Shown here in pieces: positions 6,001-12,148 of a stretch of DNA of 15,264 nucleotides. Numbering within the stretch: position 1 is the stretch's first letter; every line of letters begins with the position of its first letter. Source of the DNA: a bacterium (GTDB lineage: Bacteria; Margulisbacteria; Marinamargulisbacteria; SXXA01); NCBI GenBank assembly GCA_018402095.1, contig JAGYJO010000014.1:1-15264 (forward strand), read 5' to 3'. The notes under the pieces were generated by a model that made no database searches, was not told where the DNA came from, and was given only the letters and a program-made list of their open reading frames with translations. A program made the translations under genes and the position numbers.

Positions 6001-7102
6001 AAAACGGGTGATGCGCACACTGTTGCGACTGGCCAAGACGGGAACACACCCGTGGCCAAACCCATGTACCGCCGCAGCGATCATCCATAATGATACAGTG
6101 GTGGGCATTGGGAAAGTACTGATCGTCGAACAGGCAGGGCAATATGCCGAAGTAGCCGCCATTGCAGCTGCAGGTGACAAAACAAAAGGCGCAACGCTCA
6201 TGGTCAATCTCGAACCATGTACCCACTGGGGACGCACACCACCATGCGTAGACGCCATAGTCCGTGCCGGTATTCGCGAGGTGATCTACGCCGTCTCCGA
6301 TCCAAACCCAAAAGTCCGCGCCTCTTCTGCCACACAATATCTCATGTCACAAGGCATTCAGGTCCGCTCAGGACTCCTCGAAACAGACGCATTCCTCGAC
6401 AACGCAGCATTCATGAAACAAATGATCGCCAAAACACCCTTTATCACAGCCAAGATAGCCACCAGCTTGGATGGCAAAATCGCCTTAGCCAACGGCGAAA
6501 GCAAATATATTACAGGCACAAAATCACGCCAATACGTCCATCAACTCCGCGCCAACCATGACGTCATTGTCGTCGGTATTGGCACTATTTTGGCAGACGA
6601 TCCCATGCTCACCGTCAGAGATATTCCAACAGCAAAACATCCCGCCATACTGGTACTGGACGCTCACGGGAGAACGCCCCTTCAGTCACGCATTTTCGAA
6701 GAACGCAACCCCTCCCAAGTCCTTATTCTGGTAGGCGCAGAAGCCGACACAGATACATTGTCACAAAAAGCGACCATTATCCAAGGCCCACAAACACCCT
6801 TTTCGTGGCCCCACATCATAGACCTCTGCGCGAAACAAGACTGGACACGCGTTCTCATCGAAGGCGGCGAACAAGTATTCACATCCGCATTGGATGCCCA
6901 AGTCGTCGACAAGGTAATATGGTGTATGGCCCCGCTCTTACTCGGGGGCAAAAACAGCTTTGTCGGATATGGCGGAAACGGTGTCTCTCGCATCGCTGAC
7001 GCCAAACAACTTACGCATCCCAAGGTACGCCGTATGGGCCCAGATATTTTGATAGAAGGATTTCTAAACAACCCACTTAATTGGATCAAGGAGCCATCAT
7101 GA
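5963..7102 (+). CDS. ribD: Bifunctional riboflavin biosynthesis deaminase/reductase with altered deaminase motif
   Basis: RibD converts the GTP-derived pyrimidine of early riboflavin synthesis by deamination and then NADPH-dependent ribose reduction. With the GTG at 5963 the protein is 379 residues, the usual size, and starts just before the conserved SPFEKRVMRTLLRLAKTG. That start overlaps the pseudokinase by 38 nt; GTG 6008 or ATG 6011 are alternatives that cut into the first helix. The deaminase half keeps the catalytic Glu63 and both zinc cysteines (C86 and C95 in EPCTHWGRTPPC). The zinc histidine of the HAE motif is Tyr61 (codon TAT at 6143), and the usual PNPxVG reads PNPCTA. The reductase half looks complete: AKIATSLDGKIA, SKYITGTKSRQYVHQLRANHD, GIGTILADDPMLTVR, VLIEGGE and APLLLGG. 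The reductase is probably active and the deaminase doubtful. It ends in a 4-nt ATGA overlap with purC. Confidence 0.88.
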   Translation: MTTKQTSLFSPFEKRVMRTLLRLAKTGTHPWPNPCTAAAIIHNDTVVGIGKVLIVEQAGQYAEVAAIAAAGDKTKGATLMVNLEPCTHWGRTPPCVDAIVRAGIREVIYAVSDPNPKVRASSATQYLMSQGIQVRSGLLETDAFLDNAAFMKQMIAKTPFITAKIATSLDGKIALANGESKYITGTKSRQYVHQLRANHDVIVVGIGTILADDPMLTVRDIPTAKHPAILVLDAHGRTPLQSRIFEERNPSQVLILVGAEADTDTLSQKATIIQGPQTPFSWPHIIDLCAKQDWTRVLIEGGEQVFTSALDAQVVDKVIWCMAPLLLGGKNSFVGYGGNGVSRIADAKQLTHPKVRRMGPDILIEGFLNNPLNWIKEPS

Positions 7103-7971
7103 CGATACAAACACAGATTTCATTGCCCCTACCCCTATTCAAAGAAGGCAAAGTCCGCGCCGTCTATGAAGTGGGAGACAACCTACTCATTGTCACCACA
7201 GACCGGGTCTCCTCTTTTGATGTCATTCTCAATGAAGGCATTCCGAGAAAAGGACAAATCCTCACACGCATTGCCACCCACTGGTTTGAACAACTGTCAG
7301 ACATCATCCCCAATCAACTGATCGCCAGCGATGTCAAAGATTTCCCAGAAGAGTTACACCCTTTTCGTGAACGACTAGAAGGTCGCAGCATGCTGGTACA
7401 CAAGACCAAAGCAATTCCTGTCGAGTGTGTGGTCAGAGGCTACATCGCAGGATCCGCATGGGCCGAATACCAAGAAACCGGCAAAGTCGCAGGGATCGAC
7501 ATGCCCAAAGGCCTCCAACAATCAGATCGTTTGCCAGCCCCCATCTTCACGCCCGCCATCAAAAATGACCAAGGCCATGACGAAAACATTTCATACGATC
7601 AGCTCTGCGACCTCATTGGCGAAGACTTGGCCAAATCCCTGCGTGAGATCAGCCTGAAAATCTATATTTTTGCGCACAACAGTATGTACAAAAAAGGACT
7701 AATCCTCGCAGATACAAAATTTGAATTTGGTCACAAAGACGGCGAACTCATGCTCATCGATGAAGCCCTCACACCAGATTCTTCGCGATACTGGGAAGCC
7801 ACACAGTACAAACCAGGAATATCGCCCCCAAGCTATGACAAACAAATCATCCGTGACTATCTCCAGTCACTACCCTGGGACAAAACGCCACCAGCACCAC
7901 CCTTGTCCGCAGAAATCATCGAAAAAGCCACCCGCTGTTACGAAACCCTACTACAACGCATCGTGGGATAA
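7099..7971 (+). CDS. purC: Phosphoribosylaminoimidazole-succinocarboxamide (SAICAR) synthase
   Basis: This 290-residue enzyme joins aspartate to CAIR with ATP in purine synthesis. Both family signatures are visible: IPVECVVRGYIAGSA in the middle and ILADTKFEFG in the second half. ATDR-like TTDRVSSFDVIL and SSRYWEATQY also match, and the length fits the roughly 290-300-residue class. The ATG at 7099 follows an AAGGAG site at 7088-7093 and overlaps the ribD stop as ATGA, so the two are translationally coupled; an upstream in-frame TTG at 7081 is less likely. One oddity is GKVRAVY near the N-terminus, where most homologues have GKVRDVY (Asp replaced by Ala). A strong hairpin follows the stop. 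Confidence 0.95.
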   Translation: MTIQTQISLPLPLFKEGKVRAVYEVGDNLLIVTTDRVSSFDVILNEGIPRKGQILTRIATHWFEQLSDIIPNQLIASDVKDFPEELHPFRERLEGRSMLVHKTKAIPVECVVRGYIAGSAWAEYQETGKVAGIDMPKGLQQSDRLPAPIFTPAIKNDQGHDENISYDQLCDLIGEDLAKSLREISLKIYIFAHNSMYKKGLILADTKFEFGHKDGELMLIDEALTPDSSRYWEATQYKPGISPPSYDKQIIRDYLQSLPWDKTPPAPPLSAEIIEKATRCYETLLQRIVG

Positions 7972-7973
7972 CC

Positions 7974-8002
7974 ATATTTGCTCGGTGTTGCCGAGCAAAT
8001 AT
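7974..8002. terminator. Hairpin terminator after purC
   Basis: ATATTTGCTCGG (7974-7985) pairs perfectly with CCGAGCAAATAT (7991-8002) around a 5-nt loop, starting 2 nt after the purC stop. The stem has a GC core and AT flanks; there is no separate T-run. It most likely ends the pseudokinase-ribD-purC transcript. Confidence 0.7.
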
Positions 8003-8005
8003 CGC

Positions 8006-8098
8006 CGTTCCAAAATAAGATCTAGATTTTAAATCGTGACGGGAGCATATTCTTATATATGACCAGAACGATTTAGGAGCTGGGTTCATTTTGGAACG
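8006..8098. repeat. Inverted-repeat element downstream of purC
   Basis: CGTTCCAAAAT (8006-8016) and ATTTTGGAACG (8088-8098) are exact reverse complements 93 bp end to end. A second nested pair AAATCGT/ACGATTT lies at 8031-8037 and 8068-8074. A further TTCATTTTGGAA copy recurs at about 8142-8153, outside the right arm. The arrangement resembles a small degenerate mobile or palindromic element; no transposase is present. Confidence 0.4.
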
Positions 8099-8192
8099 TG
8101 TATATGTGGCCAAAGCGACTTGGAAAGTCCTCGATCCAGATTTCATTTTGGAATGGGTACAGACTGACAACCTATCGCTTCGTGCATATTAG
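8040..8192 (+). pseudogene. Possible gene remnant with internally repeated FILE motif
   Basis: An open frame without a usable start reads HILIYDQNDLGAGFILERVY and continues through a second FILEWVQTDN block to a TAG stop. The two FILE blocks are also similar at the DNA level (TTCATTTTGGAA shared), suggesting a decayed duplication. The opening LIYDQND resembles the C-terminal LIYDED of the next orphan ORF. It may be a fragment of an older paralogous gene, but the stretch is short and could be chance. Confidence 0.22.
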
Positions 8193-8227
8193 AGAGCAGA
8201 TTCTCAGCTCACTTGCATTCAGAAGAA

Positions 8228-8257
8228 TTGACAGTGTGCAGCTGTCGCGACTATTTT
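8228..8257 (+). promoter_or_regulatory. Candidate sigma70-type promoter for the 83-codon orphan
   Basis: A perfect -35 box TTGACA (8228-8233) is followed after 18 nt by TATTTT (8252-8257). The implied start near 8264 leaves a leader of about 30 nt containing a GGAG site before the ATG at 8294. Confidence 0.4.
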
Positions 8258-8293
8258 TTTAAACATAAATCTATAGACAGTGGAGCAGAAAAT

Positions 8294-8545
8294 ATGGGCA
8301 TAGAAATATCGCAGCCAAATTATTTATTTTTTACAGATCAAGACAGAAGGGCGTTCACCGAAATTCAGATATATAATGGGAATGATACCAATCAGACTGC
8401 GCTTGTTGTACAATTGCAACAAGCGGGACGTAACGTAAACTGCCATACCATTCATGCAACTTCCAAAGAGGACTTGAAACAAAAAATTGAAGGTTATTCT
8501 CAAGCTCAAGACCTGATTTATGACGAAGATATGGGACTTCGGTAA
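8294..8545 (+). CDS. Hypothetical protein, 83 residues
   Basis: I do not recognise this small protein. It is soluble-looking, begins MGIEISQPNYLFFTDQDRR, and ends AQDLIYDEDMGLR with no signal peptide or membrane segment. The ATG at 8294 is chosen because GGAG lies 8 nt upstream and a promoter-like sequence precedes it; a longer frame from TTG 8213 would run through that promoter. A 9-bp inverted repeat (CGCTTGTTG 8400-8408, CAACAAGCG 8417-8425) lies inside the coding region. After the TAA the same frame stays open for 37 more codons, so a nonsense-truncated longer gene is possible. It sits in the accessory patch between purC and the AT-rich orphans. Confidence 0.4.
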   Translation: MGIEISQPNYLFFTDQDRRAFTEIQIYNGNDTNQTALVVQLQQAGRNVNCHTIHATSKEDLKQKIEGYSQAQDLIYDEDMGLR

Positions 8546-8664
8546 TTACCGCTAGGCGCTGTCGCAAAACGCACCTTCTGGTTGAGAAATATCCAAAACC
8601 AAGCCAATCACAGAGTGAGCTATAGATTGTCTGTTCGTAAAATTGCTGTAACTATCTAGTTCTA

Positions 8665-8700
8665 GGGTAATCAAAAGGGCGCATGCCCTTTTGATTACCC
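8665..8700. terminator. 16-bp perfect-stem hairpin, probable bidirectional terminator
   Basis: GGGTAATCAAAAGGGC (8665-8680) and GCCCTTTTGATTACCC (8685-8700) pair without mismatch around GCAT. The stem includes an A4/T4 tract but no trailing T-run. It separates the 83-codon orphan from the AT-rich gene pair. Confidence 0.6.
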
Positions 8701-8790
8701 GTTTCTCACCAACGACGAGCAAGAAAAGGGATCTCAGAGGGCTAAATAGTTACTCACTTCTTAGCTCCTCAAGTATCTTAAAATGATGTT

Positions 8791-8820
8791 TTGTGAAATT
8801 TATAGGGTTTTACTTACGAT
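8791..8820 (+). promoter_or_regulatory. Candidate promoter of the orphan gene pair
   Basis: TTGTGA (8791-8796) and TACGAT (8815-8820) are separated by 18 nt, with a start expected near 8827, just before the AAGGAG ribosome binding site and the ATG at 8842. The match is moderate, and the surrounding AT richness raises the chance of coincidence. Confidence 0.35.
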
Positions 8821-8841
8821 AACTACCTAAAGGAGAAAAAC

Positions 8842-9261
8842 ATGCTTACAGTAGAAAAAAACAACGCGCCATTGGATTTAGGTCTTCGCAATAGGTTTCA
8901 TAAAAACATCAGTGAACATATCCCATTATTAAGCGATTCAAGAACTGAGCCTAATTCTGTCGTTAAAAATCCTATAGCGCCTCCCAATCGAGTAGCTGCA
9001 GAAATTTCTCGAAAACATCAATCTGATGTAGGATTTTCTGAAGACAGTATCCAAACAATTACCAATGAATTACTTAAGCATATTGAAAATGGCACTTTAG
9101 TGGATCCTCTTAAAAAGATATTTTTAGGCAAAGCTAATGCTATTGCAAAGTCGTCTCTTGAAAATAAAGAAATCATTCAAAACCACTTACGAGAAGCACG
9201 CAGAAAAATGCCAACTCATGACAAACAAATTGGTGATTTTTTAACATTTATACGATTTTAA
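8842..9261 (+). CDS. Hypothetical protein, 139 residues (AT-rich orphan A)
   Basis: No family is recognised. The ATG follows a strong AAGGAG at ideal spacing. The N-terminal half is polar and proline-containing (about residues 1-60, likely disordered). The second half is predicted mostly helical and charged (SIQTITNELLKHIENG, then AIAKSSLENKEIIQNHLREARRKM). There is no signal peptide or transmembrane segment. Codon use is strongly A/T-ending, unlike the C-rich third positions of neighbouring purC and ribD, which suggests acquisition from elsewhere. A near-exact tandem repeat crosses the stop codon, so the C-terminal DFLTFIRF may be recent. The next orphan starts 27 nt downstream with its own strong ribosome site, so the two are likely one operon. 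Confidence 0.7.
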   Translation: MLTVEKNNAPLDLGLRNRFHKNISEHIPLLSDSRTEPNSVVKNPIAPPNRVAAEISRKHQSDVGFSEDSIQTITNELLKHIENGTLVDPLKKIFLGKANAIAKSSLENKEIIQNHLREARRKMPTHDKQIGDFLTFIRF

Positions 9262-9270
9262 CATTTATAC
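9239..9270 (+). repeat. 15-bp direct repeat across the stop of orphan A
   Basis: TTTTAACATTTATAC occurs at 9239-9253 and again at 9256-9270, 17 nt apart, with GATTTT preceding both. The spacing is not a multiple of three. The duplication therefore shifts the frame and supplies a new stop at 9259-9261. Confidence 0.75.
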
Positions 9271-9288
9271 TATAAAAAGGAGATTTAT

Positions 9289-10020
9289 ATGCAAGTACAA
9301 AGTAACCAAAGCATTCAAAATCAAAACTTGAAACGTCTTACTCATCAGGTTATTAGACAAAACCGAGCCAGTGGCCAACTTGTGCAAAAAGAGATCTTTA
9401 TTCATCTGCCTTTTCCAAAAAAGTCCGCTTCAGAGAACATAAATGATCTACAAAAACAACAAATCATTTCCTCGTGGGGCAAGTTACATCCAATATCTCA
9501 AAAAAAAGTTATAGAAGATTTAAATCAACAAATATCTGATAAAACTATATCTAAAAGTGATAGACATGATACATTAAAAAAACTAATTTTAGTCGATGAG
9601 AATGAAGCCACTAAAACTATTATTAACGCGTATATTTTACCCGAAAATACTGATATGCGATCTGTATTTAGAAAAGCATTAATTAAAATGATTAGGGATA
9701 GTGATAAGCTTAAAACATTTGCTGTCAAAAAACTGACAAGTAAAGCTTTATCTTCCGTTGATGGACTTGCTCAAAAACTTTTAGATGAAATCTGTCCTCC
9801 GGTTGAAGTAAAAATTCCTAGAACTTATTTACAAGCAGCCACGGCTTCTTTTCCCATGTCATCTACCACCGCATTGGGATTAACCGGAACTGCCTTTGCT
9901 TTTAGTGGTGTAGAATCATTAAGAGAATCTGGGCCCAACATACCCTCTGGGTGGATTACATTGGCTACTGGGGGAATTTTTCTTTTAGAATCTGTTCGAC
10001 AAATATATAGTACCAAATAG
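9289..10020 (+). CDS. Hypothetical protein, 243 residues, two hydrophobic C-terminal segments (orphan B)
   Basis: No family is recognised. The ATG follows AAGGAG at good spacing. Residues 1-50 are Gln/Asn-rich, and 50-170 are charged and likely helical (KKVIEDLNQQISDKTISKSD, KALIKMIRDSDKLKTFAVKKL). Two hydrophobic glycine-rich stretches follow at about 192-208 (TTALGLTGTAFAFSGVE) and 220-236 (GWITLATGGIFLLESVR). The weak second half could be a membrane hairpin with a cytoplasmic or exported helical head. No N-terminal signal is seen. Composition is as AT-rich as orphan A and unlike the flanks. A 42-bp palindrome follows. A membrane-acting effector, toxin or phage-type product are possibilities only; nothing in the sequence proves one. 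Confidence 0.72.
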   Translation: MQVQSNQSIQNQNLKRLTHQVIRQNRASGQLVQKEIFIHLPFPKKSASENINDLQKQQIISSWGKLHPISQKKVIEDLNQQISDKTISKSDRHDTLKKLILVDENEATKTIINAYILPENTDMRSVFRKALIKMIRDSDKLKTFAVKKLTSKALSSVDGLAQKLLDEICPPVEVKIPRTYLQAATASFPMSSTTALGLTGTAFAFSGVESLRESGPNIPSGWITLATGGIFLLESVRQIYSTK

Positions 10021-10068
10021 AACTTAAATAAGTTGCAACTGTCTAGCCTTGTAGAAATATACCCAACA

Positions 10069-10110
10069 AAACACAAATGGACGGACCTATAGGTCCGTCC
10101 ATTTGTGTTT
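10069..10110. terminator. 42-bp perfect palindrome, bidirectional terminator
   Basis: AAACACAAATGGACGGACC (10069-10087) is the exact reverse complement of 10092-10110, with TATA in the middle, itself a palindrome. It lies between the convergent orphan B and the S1-domain gene. On either strand the stem begins with A and ends with a T-rich side (TTTGTGTTT), as expected of a shared terminator. Confidence 0.8.
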
Positions 10111-10123
10111 CAGAGGTGAGCGA

Positions 10124-10519
10124 TCACTTCCTTTTTTTGACTACCCCTTGCTTATGTTTCATATTACGGCGTATGTCTATCTGCTTTTCTTCCGACTTTT
10201 TCAAAAAAGAAGTCATTCTTTCTTCGAAAGCACCATTTTTACTTTTCTTATTCACAAACATAGTCGGCTCTGGGGCAACCACTTCAACCGTACGTTTGAC
10301 CGAAAGCTCCAATTTCCCCTTGGCATTTCTCGCCATGATTTTGACTTGTACTTTGTCGCCGACAGCAACAAACTTGGTAATATCAGTCACAAACTCATTT
10401 GCGATTTCAGAGATGTGAACCAATCCCTCTTCTCCATTGGTCATTTTCACAAAAGCACCAAAAGCCGCTATATGTGTAATTTCGCCATCGACAACCTGAC
10501 CAATCAGCTCTTCAGACAT
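10124..10519 (-). CDS. S1-domain RNA-binding protein
   Basis: A 131-residue protein with one S1 OB-fold at residues 5-76: IGQVVDGEITHIAAFGAFVKM, then GEEGLVHISEIA and VAVGDKVQVKIMARNAKGKLELSVK. This matches the single-S1 proteins of the YugI/YabR (general stress protein 13) type. The tail from about 85 is strongly basic (KKSEEKQIDIRRNMKHKQGVVKKRK), likely adding RNA or ribosome contact. The ATG at 10519 is preceded by AAGGA, which lies within the last codons of the upstream ftsB-like gene, so it is the final gene of the eno-ftsB-S1 unit. The exact RNA target is unknown. The 42-bp palindrome follows its stop. Confidence 0.88.
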   Translation of the reverse strand: MSEELIGQVVDGEITHIAAFGAFVKMTNGEEGLVHISEIANEFVTDITKFVAVGDKVQVKIMARNAKGKLELSVKRTVEVVAPEPTMFVNKKSKNGAFEERMTSFLKKSEEKQIDIRRNMKHKQGVVKKRK

Positions 10520-10521
10520 AC

Positions 10522-10839
10522 TTATTCCTTTTCCTGTACTGCTTTATACACATACTCTCCAGCGTTGACATAACCCAAACGTTGCTTGGCATGAAGCTCC
10601 CAAAACTCAGGATTGTTACGACGAGAGAGCAGTAATTTATAATAGTTGTTTTGCTTTGAAACCGCCAATAACGTCTGCTGAAGATCGGCATGTTCTCGGT
10701 GAAACGCATTATATCTAAAAACACTTTTGATTCCAATCCCGCAAATATACAGACAAAAGACCACCGCCCCAGCTATTCCTAAGATATGCCAGAGCGGGGT
10801 CAGTGATGCACGTGTAATGATTTGACGCTTATAGCCCAA
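10522..10839 (-). CDS. FtsB/DivIC-like septum formation initiator
   Basis: A 105-residue bitopic membrane protein. A short cytoplasmic basic N-terminus precedes one transmembrane helix (about 15-35), then a coiled coil (about 45-72). The conserved end is NPEFWELHAKQRLGYVNAGEYVYK, the hallmark of the family (compare x-P-E-x-x-E-x-x-A-R-x-x-L-G-x-x-x-x-G-E). Such proteins join FtsL/FtsQ in the divisome. The only good start is TTG at 10839, which lies inside the last codons of enolase (11-nt overlap), and no clear Shine-Dalgarno site is present. Expression is therefore probably coupled to enolase translation. Enolase next to ftsB is a well-known arrangement in several bacterial groups. Confidence 0.85.
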   Translation of the reverse strand: MGYKRQIITRASLTPLWHILGIAGAVVFCLYICGIGIKSVFRYNAFHREHADLQQTLLAVSKQNNYYKLLLSRRNNPEFWELHAKQRLGYVNAGEYVYKAVQEKE

Positions 10840-12115
10840 GGTTATAAAACGCTTCTAATCCAGGATAGTTCGCAGACTGGTCCAAAATCTCTTCGATACG
10901 TAGCAACTGATTGTACTTCGCCACACGATCCGTTCTACACAGAGACCCTGTTTTGATTTGTCCCGCATTGGTTGCGACAGCCAAATCCGCGATAAAGGTA
11001 TCTTCACTTTCACCCGAACGGTGAGAAATAACAGCCGTATACCCCGCACGTTTCGCCATCTCAATAGCCGCCAATGTTTCAGTCACTGTTCCAATTTGAT
11101 TCACTTTGATCAAAATAGAATTGCCCACTTTTTTCTGAATGCCTTCTTTGAGGATCTTCGTATTGGTCACAAACAAATCGTCACCAACCAACTGAACTTT
11201 GTCACCCAAAGCCTTGGTCAAGGCAGCCCAGCCTTCCCAATCCCCTTCAGCCAAACCATCTTCTATGGAAATGATCGGATATTTTTCACAGAGCTCTTGG
11301 TAATACGTAATCATTTCGGCCGTGGTCCGAGTAATGCCTTCACCCGCCAAATGATACAAACCGTCTTTGAAAAATTCAGTAGACGCCACATCCAAAGCCA
11401 AACGAACATCATCAAAAGGCTTATACCCCGCTTCGACAATGGCTTCCATGATCATATCCAGTGCCACAGCATTACTATCCAACGATGGGGCAAAACCACC
11501 TTCATCCCCAACAGATGTGCTCAAACCACGCTTCTTTAAGACTTTTTTCAACGTATGAAAAATCTCAGCACCCATGCGAAGGCTCTCAGAAAAAGAAGAC
11601 GCCCCAACAGGCATGACCATAAATTCTTGAATATCGATATTATTGTCGGCGTGTTCCCCACCATTGAGAATATTCATCATTGGAACAGGCAATGCATGTG
11701 CAAAAGGCCCACCCAAATAACTAAACAACGGCAAGCCAGCATCCAAAGCCGCTGCACGGGCTACTGCCATAGACACACCCAATGTGGCATTGGCACCCAA
11801 ACGAGACTTATTGGGGGTACCATCCAACGCGACCAGCATCGCATCAATACCCATTTGATCATAAACAGAGGTACCCACTAGGTGAGGGGTAATGGTTTCG
11901 TTCACAGCCGCAACCGCTTTCAGAACACCTTTTCCCAAATAGCGAGAAGGATCACCATCACGAATCTCAATGGCTTCACGAGACCCCGTAGATGCGCCAG
12001 AAGGCACAATCGCCGTACCAACAATGCCTTCTTCTGTAATAACATCAACTTCAATGGTCGGATTCCCACGAGAGTCTAAAATCTCTCTGGCAATAATTTC
12101 TTCAATACGTGACAC
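10829..12115 (-). CDS. eno: Enolase (phosphopyruvate hydratase)
   Basis: A full-length 428-residue enolase interconverting 2-phosphoglycerate and phosphoenolpyruvate in glycolysis. Conserved residues are all present: H155 and E164 in GGEHADNNIDIQEF, E205 in GDEGGFAP, magnesium ligands D242, E285 and D312, catalytic K337 in ILIKVNQIGTVTET, H365-R366-S367 in SHRSGESEDTFIADLAVA, and K388. The start is a GTG at 12115 with AAGGAG 6 nt upstream, an ideal spacing; there is no competing ATG before the conserved IEEIIAREILDSRGNPT. It sits 33 nt after the minus-strand SH3-like gene and overlaps the downstream ftsB-like gene. Confidence 0.98.
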   Translation of the reverse strand: MSRIEEIIAREILDSRGNPTIEVDVITEEGIVGTAIVPSGASTGSREAIEIRDGDPSRYLGKGVLKAVAAVNETITPHLVGTSVYDQMGIDAMLVALDGTPNKSRLGANATLGVSMAVARAAALDAGLPLFSYLGGPFAHALPVPMMNILNGGEHADNNIDIQEFMVMPVGASSFSESLRMGAEIFHTLKKVLKKRGLSTSVGDEGGFAPSLDSNAVALDMIMEAIVEAGYKPFDDVRLALDVASTEFFKDGLYHLAGEGITRTTAEMITYYQELCEKYPIISIEDGLAEGDWEGWAALTKALGDKVQLVGDDLFVTNTKILKEGIQKKVGNSILIKVNQIGTVTETLAAIEMAKRAGYTAVISHRSGESEDTFIADLAVATNAGQIKTGSLCRTDRVAKYNQLLRIEEILDQSANYPGLEAFYNLGL

Positions 12116-12148
12116 GTGAATCTCCTTACAAACTCCAAACGGAACGAA

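Larger units (their letters stand above)
8546..8841. other. Intergenic stretch before the AT-rich orphan pair
   Basis: Nearly 300 bases hold no convincing gene. The visible contents are a very strong hairpin at 8665-8700 and a promoter-like sequence at 8791-8820 ahead of the first orphan gene. The segment 8546-8660 is unexplained apart from a 37-codon open frame continuing from the preceding ORF. Confidence 0.5.

Noticed and set aside
5866..6337. Minus-strand open frames opposite the pseudokinase/ribD junction
   Set aside because: They are shadows of two well-supported plus-strand genes and show no recognisable domains.
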